A DNA stretch of 5,371 bases. Source: Actinomycetes bacterium (lineage in GTDB: Bacteria > Actinomycetota > Actinomycetes > Actinomycetales > Cellulomonadaceae). The notes under the pieces were generated by a model. That model had not been told where the DNA came from and ran no database searches. It worked only from the letters and a program-made list of their open reading frames with translations. A program made the position numbers and the translations under genes. Below are positions 1 to 4,056 of this stretch, piece after piece (the first letter of the stretch is position 1; each line of letters begins with the position of its first letter). Location: the NCBI GenBank assembly GCA_023388235.1, contig JAEWGQ010000228.1, forward strand, positions 1 through 5,371, given 5' to 3'.

Positions 1-240
1 CGCGTGCTCGGCGCGGCGCTCGGCGCCTCGGCGCTCGCGGCCTCGGTCGCGGGGGTGGTGGTCGTGGAGCGGTGGTTGTTCCGCCGGGGCGAGGCGCGCG
101 CGGCGGCCGGCGTGCGGTTCGCGCACACCCGCACGGCGGTGGTCCTCGGCGTGCTGGCCGCGGCCGTGACGCTGCTGCCGGACGCCGACGACGTCGTGGG
201 GTCCGGCGACGCGGGGGCGGACCCGGCCCGGGACGCCTAG
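1..240 (+). CDS. C-terminal part of an unrecognised membrane protein (5' end outside window)
   Basis: The frame is open from the first base and ends at TAG 238-240, so only the last 79 residues are visible and the true start lies upstream. The fragment begins with an Ala/Gly/Val-rich hydrophobic stretch of about 20 residues, followed by a charged loop containing ERWLFRRGEARA. A second, shorter hydrophobic stretch follows (TAVVLGVLAAAVTLLP), then an acidic, glycine-rich hydrophilic tail (DADDVVGSGDAGADPARDA). This pattern of two membrane segments with a basic loop between them suggests an integral membrane protein, probably with the basic loop in the cytoplasm (positive-inside rule). I do not recognise the family and assign no function. 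An in-frame GTG at 4 is unlikely to be the start, since it has no room for a ribosome binding site in the window and falls inside the first hydrophobic segment. The gene converges on the minus-strand ATPase gene with only 29 bases between their stops. Confidence 0.6.
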   Translation, partial: RVLGAALGASALAASVAGVVVVERWLFRRGEARAAAGVRFAHTRTAVVLGVLAAAVTLLPDADDVVGSGDAGADPARDA

Positions 241-251
241 CAGCGGGCGCC

Positions 252-265
252 GGGCCCGCGGGCCC
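252..265. terminator. Palindrome between convergent genes, possible bidirectional terminator
   Basis: GGGCCCGCGGGCCC is a perfect 14-base palindrome in the 29-base gap between two convergent stops. Folded as RNA on either strand it gives a 5-bp GC stem with a four-base loop. There is no U-tract, which is common for actinobacterial intrinsic terminators. A further pair of arms, GGCCCGG at 225-231 and CCGGGCC at 250-256, brackets the TAG stop of the upstream gene. Such matches arise easily at this GC content, so the terminator role is an inference from position. Confidence 0.4.
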
Positions 266-280
266 CAGGTCAGCCCTGGG
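264..280 (-). terminator. Hairpin enclosing the stop codon of the ATPase gene
   Basis: CCCAGG (264-269) and CCTGGG (275-280) form a 6-bp perfect stem. The five-base loop contains the stop codon of the minus-strand ATPase gene (270-272). It overlaps the neighbouring palindrome by two bases, so the two structures are largely alternative or stacked. It may contribute to termination or 3'-end stability. No U-tract follows. Confidence 0.3.
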
Positions 281-737
281 CGGGGAAGATCGCCCAGACG
301 TGCTTGGTCGTGTCCGCCGTGTACCAGCCGACGTCCTGGGACAGCCGGCGGGCGATCACCAGCCCGAACCCGCCGGCGCCCATCGGCCGCTCGCCGGCGA
401 CCACCGGGACGGCCTCGAGGTTGCTGTCGCACACGTCCAGCAGGTAGTCGCGCTCGTCCGTCAGCAGCGACAGGATGGTCGGCGGCAGGCCGTGCTGCAG
501 CGCGTTCGTGGCGAGCTCGGACGCGACGAGCACCATGTTCTCCGGGACCCGGCCCAGCGTGAGCTGCGGCTCGGCGTGGGCGGCGGTCACCTCGTGGAGC
601 AGCTCCCGGCGCACCCGCGCCAGGTCGGTGACGGAGTCCAGGGACCAGGACCGGACCGGCGTGAAGCGGTCCGGCGGCACCGACGACGCCAGCCCCGCGT
701 CGGCAGCCCGGGTGGGTCCGTCGCCGCTGTGTACCAC
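270..737 (-). CDS. RsbW/SpoIIAB-like ATP-binding protein (HATPase_c_2), probable anti-sigma factor or serine kinase
   Basis: A 155-residue cytoplasmic protein of the GHKL ATPase fold, in the branch that includes anti-sigma factor kinases such as RsbW and SpoIIAB. The N-box is visible as SELATNALQHG (about 73-83, with Glu74 and Asn78 in the positions that coordinate Mg-ATP). A G1-like strand, LLDVCDSN, lies at 99-106, and the glycine-rich G2 lid GAGGFGLVIARRLS at 120-133. The first 25-30 residues are a variable extension. Members of this family bind a sigma factor and/or phosphorylate an STAS-domain antagonist. In actinobacteria many such single-domain ATPases are orphans with unknown partners, and no sigma factor or STAS gene is visible here. 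The GTG start is well fixed: an in-frame TGA lies only seven codons upstream, and GGAGG (plus-strand 742-746) precedes it with a 4-base spacer. The gene is probably monocistronic, separated from the acetyltransferase gene upstream by a hairpin and its own -10-like box. Confidence 0.85.
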   Translation of the reverse strand: MVHSGDGPTRAADAGLASSVPPDRFTPVRSWSLDSVTDLARVRRELLHEVTAAHAEPQLTLGRVPENMVLVASELATNALQHGLPPTILSLLTDERDYLLDVCDSNLEAVPVVAGERPMGAGGFGLVIARRLSQDVGWYTADTTKHVWAIFPAQG

Positions 738-771
738 GCGTCCTCCAGGGTGTCGTCATCCGGCGGGAACG

Positions 772-777
772 ACGGTA
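772..777 (-). promoter_or_regulatory. Candidate -10 element (TACCGT) for the ATPase gene
   Basis: On the minus strand TACCGT fits the actinobacterial -10 pattern TANNNT and lies 34 bases before the GTG start at 737. Transcription starting about 7 bases after it would give a leader of roughly 28 nt that includes the GGAGG ribosome binding site. I could not find a convincing -35 hexamer. The heptamer TACCGTC recurs upstream of the acetyltransferase and ppk2 genes. Confidence 0.35.
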
Positions 778-805
778 GGTCCGGCGCAGGCGCTCCGCCA
801 CTGCG

Positions 806-825
806 GGCGCCGGAGGGCCGGCGCC
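806..825 (-). terminator. Strong GC hairpin downstream of the acetyltransferase gene
   Basis: GGCGCCGG (806-813) and CCGGCGCC (818-825) form a perfect 8-bp, all-GC stem with a 4-base loop. It begins 10 bases past the stop codon of the minus-strand acetyltransferase gene (836-838) and lies before the candidate promoter of the ATPase gene. That position fits a terminator for the transcript carrying ppk2 and the acetyltransferase. No U-run follows, as is usual in high-GC actinobacteria. Confidence 0.5.
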
Positions 826-835
826 GGGGAGGCCG

Positions 836-1309
836 TCAGCCGGTGGTGCGGGTGTAGAACGCCGAGGCCGGGCTCGGGCGGTACCCGGCGAACGGCGGGC
901 ACGGGACGAAGCCGGCGCGCTCGTACAGCGCCCGCGCCGCCGCGAACCCCTCCTGCGTCCCCGTCTCGAGGCTCACCCGGGTGCAGCCGCGCGCGTCCGC
1001 CAGCGCCAGCAGGTGCGCCAGCAGCGCCGCCGCCACACCCCGGCGCCGGGCCGCCTCGGCGGTGTGCATCGACTTGATCTCGGCGTGCCCCGGCCCGATG
1101 TCCGCCAGCGCGCCGACGCCGAGCAGCACCCCGTCCGCCGCGTCGCGCGCGCCGACGAACGTGACGTGCGGGGCGGTCAGCGCCTCGACGTCCAGCGCGT
1201 GCACGTCCTCGGGCGCGCTCTGGGCGTGCATCAACGCGAGGTGGCGGGTCAGCAGCGCCCGCACGTCGGGGGAGCGCGGGTCCTCGGGGGCGATCGCGAA
1301 CGGGGTCAT
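836..1309 (-). CDS. GNAT-family N-acetyltransferase, YsnE-like
   Basis: A 157-residue single-domain GNAT enzyme that would transfer an acetyl group from acetyl-CoA to a small molecule or amine. The acetyl-CoA pyrophosphate loop (motif A, Q/R-x-x-G-x-G/A) is seen as RRRGVAAALL (88-97). It is preceded by the strand HAEIKSMHT (75-83) and followed by RVSLETGTQEGF (111-122) and the motif B helix ALYERAGFVPC (127-137). From memory, the signatures EIKSM, SLETG, LYE..GF, PFA.Y and the final P.S.F.T closely follow Bacillus subtilis YsnE, a protein linked in the literature to indole-acetic acid metabolism. The true substrate here is unknown. The ATG at 1307-1309 has no Shine-Dalgarno sequence. The gene starts 19 bases after the ppk2 stop, so it can be read in the same transcript or from its own TACCGT box as a leaderless mRNA. 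Length is normal for the family. Confidence 0.88.
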   Translation of the reverse strand: MTPFAIAPEDPRSPDVRALLTRHLALMHAQSAPEDVHALDVEALTAPHVTFVGARDAADGVLLGVGALADIGPGHAEIKSMHTAEAARRRGVAAALLAHLLALADARGCTRVSLETGTQEGFAAARALYERAGFVPCPPFAGYRPSPASAFYTRTTG

Positions 1310-1317
1310 CGCCGGCG

Positions 1318-1323
1318 ACGGTA
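1318..1323 (-). promoter_or_regulatory. Candidate -10 element (TACCGT) for a leaderless acetyltransferase transcript
   Basis: TACCGT on the minus strand lies in the 19-base gap after ppk2 and ends 8 bases before the ATG at 1309. With initiation at or next to that ATG, the mRNA would have essentially no leader, which fits the missing Shine-Dalgarno sequence. The box overlaps the palindrome CGGTACCG (1319-1326). No clear -35 element is visible in the overlapping ppk2 coding end. Confidence 0.35.
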
Positions 1324-1328
1324 CCGCG

Positions 1329-2147
1329 TCAGTCGTCGCCCTCCGGGTCCCCGAGCAGGGTCGCGGCGTGGTCCGGCACCGGCCGGCTGAGGTCGCGCGG
1401 CGGGCGCTCGTACCCGGACGTGGCGGGCGGCCGCTCCGGGAGCTCGATCGGCGCCCCGTCCACCGGGTGGTACGGGATCGACCCGAGCAGGTGCGCGATC
1501 ATGTTCAGCCGCGCGTTGCGCTTGATGTCCGACTCGACGACGTACCAGGGGCTCGTGGGCAGGTCGGTGTGCGCGAACATCTCGTCCTTCGCCCGCGAGT
1601 AGTCCTCCCACCGCGTGATGGACTCCAGGTCCATCGGGCTGAGCTTCCACCGCCGCACCGGGTCGTTCCGCCGGGACCGGAACCGGCGCAGCTGCTCCGC
1701 GTCCGACACCGAGAACCAGTACTTGCGCAGCAGGATGCCGTCGTCGATGAGCATCTGCTCGAACCCGGGGGTCTGCTGCAGGAACCGCGCGCGCTCCTGC
1801 GGCGTGCAGAAGCCCATGACCGTCTCGACGCCCGCGCGGTTGTACCAGGACCGGTCGAACAGCACGATCTCGCCGCGCGCCGGCAGGTGCTGGATGTAGC
1901 GCTGGAAGTACCACTGCCCCCGCTCGCGCTCCGTGGGCGCCGGCAGCGCCGCGATCCGCGCGACCCGCGGGCTCAGGTACTCGGTGATCCGCTTGATCGT
2001 GCCGCCCTTGCCCGCGGCGTCACGCCCCTCGAACACCACCACCACGCGGGCGCCGGTCGACCGGACCCACTCCTGGAGGTGCACCAGCTCGGACTGCAGC
2101 CGGAACAGCTCCGCCTCGTACACGTCCTTGGGCACCTTCGGCGTCAT
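1329..2147 (-). CDS. ppk2: Polyphosphate kinase 2 (PPK2), class I type
   Basis: A 272-residue cytosolic kinase that transfers phosphate between inorganic polyphosphate and nucleotides, in the nucleotide-forming direction polyP plus NDP to NTP. The single P-loop domain is complete. It has the Walker A motif FEGRDAAGKGG (39-49, Lys47), the Walker B region IVLFDRSWYNRAG (94-106, with the conserved DRSWYNR) and the arginine-rich lid around RRFRSRRNDPVRRWKLSP (154-171). The signature KYWFSVSD (142-149) is also present. Single-domain length and the N-terminal LQ.ELV.LQEWV helix match class I PPK2 enzymes, which mainly use nucleoside diphosphates; that substrate preference is inferred from class. 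The last 35 residues are a proline-rich, charged tail outside the core fold. The ATG at 2145-2147 opens with the family-typical MTPKVPKDVYEAEL, yet no Shine-Dalgarno sequence precedes it. The gene follows the permease with a 40-base gap and is 19 bases ahead of the acetyltransferase, so partial co-transcription is likely. Confidence 0.95.
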   Translation of the reverse strand: MTPKVPKDVYEAELFRLQSELVHLQEWVRSTGARVVVVFEGRDAAGKGGTIKRITEYLSPRVARIAALPAPTERERGQWYFQRYIQHLPARGEIVLFDRSWYNRAGVETVMGFCTPQERARFLQQTPGFEQMLIDDGILLRKYWFSVSDAEQLRRFRSRRNDPVRRWKLSPMDLESITRWEDYSRAKDEMFAHTDLPTSPWYVVESDIKRNARLNMIAHLLGSIPYHPVDGAPIELPERPPATSGYERPPRDLSRPVPDHAATLLGDPEGDD

Positions 2148-2153
2148 GCCGGG

Positions 2154-2159
2154 ACGGTA
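2154..2159 (-). promoter_or_regulatory. Candidate -10 element (TACCGT) for a leaderless ppk2 transcript
   Basis: TACCGT on the minus strand ends exactly 6 bases before the A of the ppk2 ATG, so a start site at the usual 7 bases downstream would fall on the initiation codon. The absence of any Shine-Dalgarno sequence supports a leaderless mRNA. The -35 region lies in GC-only sequence next to the permease stop and shows no good hexamer. Confidence 0.4.
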
Positions 2160-2177
2160 CGCCCCCGCCGGCCGGGG

Positions 2178-2199
2178 CCGCAGCCCCTCACGGCTGCGG
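2178..2199 (-). terminator. Hairpin enclosing the stop codon of the permease gene
   Basis: CCGCAGCC (2178-2185) and GGCTGCGG (2192-2199) form a perfect 8-bp stem. The six-base loop contains the minus-strand permease stop (2188-2190). One arm is coding and the other is 3' of the stop. It could terminate or attenuate permease transcripts before ppk2, which has its own candidate promoter just downstream. There is no U-tract. Confidence 0.4.
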
Positions 2200-3582
2200 A
2201 CCGCCCGCGTCCGCCGGGTCGGTCCGGCCCACCACGAACCGGTTGACCAGGTACAGCACGACGCCGATGCCGAGCAGCACCGCGGCGCGCAGGTACACCG
2301 ACCCCTCCCGCCCGGTGAGCGGCGACGCCAGCACGAGCGACACGACCGCCCCGAGCGCCGGCGCCCAGGTGGGGGCCCGGAACGCGCGCTCGCTGTCGCC
2401 CTCGACCCGCTCCGGCTCGTCGCCGTCGTCGGGGCGGCGCCGCAGCACGAGCACGGCGACGTTCACCACCGCGAACACGAGGAGCAGCAGCAGCACGGTG
2501 GTGTCCGCGAGGCCGCCGAGGTCGCCGGTCGCGGTGAGCGTCAGGGCGAGCACCACGGTGAACGCGATCGCGACGACGGGCGTGCGCCGGCGCCGGTCCA
2601 CGCGGCCGAGGACCGCGGGCACGATCCGCTCCCGGGCCATCCCGTAGACCAGCCGGGACGCCATCATCATGTTGATGAGCGCGGTGTTCATGACGGCGAG
2701 CAGCGCGATCAGCGCGAACAGCCACGGCGGGAACGCCAGGCCGGCGACGCGCACCACCTCGAGCAGCGGGCCGGTCGAGTCCTCCAGCACGTCGGTCTCG
2801 ACCAGCATGGACGCGGTGAACGCGACGGCCAGGTAGATGGCGCCGGCCACGGCCAGCCCGCCGAACAGCGCGCGGGGGAAGTCGCGCCGGGGGTGGCGGG
2901 CCTCCTCGGCCAGGTTCACGGAGTCCTCGAACCCGAGCAGGGCGTAGAACGCGAGCGCCATGCCGCCGAGCACCCCCATCCACGCGGGGCCGTCGGTCTG
3001 CAGGTCCAGCGCGCGGCCGGGGTCGCCGTCGCCGCGCACCAGCGCCCACGCGCCGATGCCGATGATGACGAGCAGCCCGCTGGCCTCGACCAGCGTCAGC
3101 ACGACGTTGACGCGCACCGACTCCGACACCCCGAGCACGTTGACCAGCGTGATGAGGCCGAGGAACACCCAGGCGGCCACGAGCACCGGCACGCCGAACG
3201 GCAGCAGCGCCGCCAGGTAGTCGCCGCCGAACGCCCGCGCCGCGGCGGACGCGCTGGTGATGCCGGACATCATCACGGCGAACGCCACGAGGAACGTGAG
3301 GAACGGCCGCCGGAAGGCCCGGTTCGCGTACAGCGCGGCGCCCGCGGCCTGCGGGTACCGGGCCACCAGCTCGGCGTACGCGGTCGCGGTCAGGGCCGCG
3401 AGCGCGAACGCCAGCAGGAACGGCAGCCAGATCGCCCCGCCGACCTGTGCCGCCACGGTCCCGGTGAGCGCGTAGATGCCCGCGCCGAGGATGTCCCCGA
3501 CGACGAACAGCAGCAGCACCGTGCGCCCGATCGTGCGCCGCAGCGCCGGCTGCCCCGCCGTCACCTGCGTCGACTCCGCCAT
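2188..3582 (-). CDS. APC-superfamily amino-acid permease
   Basis: A 464-residue integral membrane transporter with about 12 hydrophobic segments, the normal size and topology for the amino acid-polyamine-organocation family. TM1 carries the broken-helix substrate motif GDILGAGIYAL (29-39). It is followed by the family-typical AYAELVARYPQAAGAALY (68-85). TM6 and its following loop show AFYALLGFEDSVNLAEEARH (211-230) and PRRDFPRAL (231-239), matching the conserved FEx.xN.AEE...PRR..P.A pattern. The region RRRPDDGDEPERVEGDSERAF (381-401) is a charged loop before the last two membrane helices. The substrate, presumably an amino acid or other amine moved with a proton, cannot be read from sequence. 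The start at ATG 3580-3582 is chosen because GGGAGG (plus-strand 3592-3597) precedes it and the protein begins with a short hydrophilic segment before TM1. The same frame stays open upstream to 4152, but that part only mirrors the YtxH-like and oxidoreductase genes. The permease is divergent from the YtxH-like gene. Confidence 0.93.
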   Translation of the reverse strand: MAESTQVTAGQPALRRTIGRTVLLLFVVGDILGAGIYALTGTVAAQVGGAIWLPFLLAFALAALTATAYAELVARYPQAAGAALYANRAFRRPFLTFLVAFAVMMSGITSASAAARAFGGDYLAALLPFGVPVLVAAWVFLGLITLVNVLGVSESVRVNVVLTLVEASGLLVIIGIGAWALVRGDGDPGRALDLQTDGPAWMGVLGGMALAFYALLGFEDSVNLAEEARHPRRDFPRALFGGLAVAGAIYLAVAFTASMLVETDVLEDSTGPLLEVVRVAGLAFPPWLFALIALLAVMNTALINMMMASRLVYGMARERIVPAVLGRVDRRRRTPVVAIAFTVVLALTLTATGDLGGLADTTVLLLLLVFAVVNVAVLVLRRRPDDGDEPERVEGDSERAFRAPTWAPALGAVVSLVLASPLTGREGSVYLRAAVLLGIGVVLYLVNRFVVGRTDPADAGGPQP

Positions 3583-3591
3583 GCGACCACC

Positions 3592-3597
3592 CCCTCC
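3592..3597 (-). promoter_or_regulatory. Ribosome binding site that fixes the permease start
   Basis: On the minus strand GGGAGG stands 9 bases before the ATG at 3582. It decides against a much longer frame that is open to 4152. No TANNNT -10 box is visible on this strand in the 80 bases upstream, so the permease promoter itself is not identified. Confidence 0.7.
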
Positions 3598-3660
3598 CGG
3601 GGGCCACTGTGCTCCGCGGGGGGCCGGTGCGCTCGCCGGGCGGGGCGCGACGGCCGCGCC

Positions 3661-3666
3661 TACGCT
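3661..3666 (+). promoter_or_regulatory. Candidate -10 element (TACGCT) for the YtxH-like/oxidoreductase operon
   Basis: TACGCT fits TANNNT and is one of very few A/T-containing hexamers in the 123-base divergent gap (3583-3705). It lies 39 bases before the ATG at 3706, which would give a leader of about 33 nt carrying the GGACCACC repeat and the GGAGGT ribosome binding site. No convincing -35 sequence is seen. The rest of the gap is GC-rich without other recognisable elements. Confidence 0.35.
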
Positions 3667-3671
3667 CGGTC

Positions 3672-3688
3672 GGACCACCAGGACCACC
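3672..3688 (+). repeat. Tandem GGACCACC direct repeat in the putative 5' leader
   Basis: GGACCACC occurs at 3672-3679 and again at 3681-3688, a 9-base period, followed by a degenerate partial copy (GACACC, 3689-3694) directly before the ribosome binding site. It could be an operator or leader element, or a chance duplication. Its role is unknown. Confidence 0.4.
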
Positions 3689-3694
3689 GACACC

Positions 3695-3700
3695 GGAGGT
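3695..3700 (+). promoter_or_regulatory. Ribosome binding site of the YtxH-like gene
   Basis: GGAGGT is a near-perfect Shine-Dalgarno sequence 5 bases before the ATG at 3706. It is the strongest in the window on the plus strand and suggests efficient translation of this small protein. Confidence 0.75.
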
Positions 3701-3705
3701 AGGGC

Positions 3706-4038
3706 ATGAAGGGCAAGCTGGCATTCGTCCTCGGCGCGGGGGTGGGCTACGTGCTCGGGACCCGCGCGGGCCGCGCGCAGTTCGAGAAGATCAAGGGCTG
3801 GGCCTCCGACGCCTGGCACGACCCGCGGGTGCAGTCGACCGTGGACGACCTGGAGTCCTCCGCCGCGCGGTTCGCGAAGGACCAGGGCTCGGCGCTGAAG
3901 GACAAGGCGGTCGACGCCGTGAAGGGCGCCGTGTCGCGCTCCTCCGACGACGAGGCGGACGAGGTCGGCGTGCGGTCCACCCCGCCGGCCGGCAGCACGC
4001 CGACCACCCCCGTCACCCCGCCGCCGCCCGCCGGCTGA
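3706..4038 (+). CDS. Small YtxH-like membrane-anchored protein
   Basis: A 110-residue protein beginning MKGKLAFVLGAGVGYVLGTR, the usual N-terminus of actinobacterial YtxH-domain proteins. A single hydrophobic segment with a glycine-zipper spacing (Gly10, 12, 14, 18) anchors it in the membrane. The middle (about 21-78) is hydrophilic and likely helical, including FEKIKGWASDAWHDPRVQ and the alternating charged stretch FAKDQGSALKDKAVDAVKGA. The tail (about 79-110) is acidic and then Pro/Thr-rich and probably disordered. Family members have been linked to general and envelope stress responses, but the molecular function is unknown. The start is set by GGAGGT 5 bases upstream. The gene is the first of a likely two-gene operon, with 18 bases to the oxidoreductase start, and is divergent from the permease. 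The short length and tail composition are ordinary for such proteins. Confidence 0.8.
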   Translation: MKGKLAFVLGAGVGYVLGTRAGRAQFEKIKGWASDAWHDPRVQSTVDDLESSAARFAKDQGSALKDKAVDAVKGAVSRSSDDEADEVGVRSTPPAGSTPTTPVTPPPPAG

Positions 4039-4056
4039 CCGGGCTGGGGCGTCGAG

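Noticed and set aside
757..759. Out-of-frame ATG in the leader of the ATPase gene as an upstream open reading frame
   Set aside because: It has no ribosome binding site, overlaps the ATPase coding region in another frame and gives an Arg/Gly-rich translation. The GTG at 737 with GGAGG is a much better start.
981..2246. Plus-strand open frame of 421 codons opposite the acetyltransferase and ppk2
   Set aside because: It is antisense to two confidently recognised enzymes and has compositionally biased sequence, so it is a shadow frame.
1933..3702. Plus-strand open frame of 589 codons opposite the permease and the start of ppk2
   Set aside because: The translation is rich in Arg, His, Gln and Glu with no fold-like pattern, and the opposite strand carries a clear 12-helix permease and a complete PPK2.
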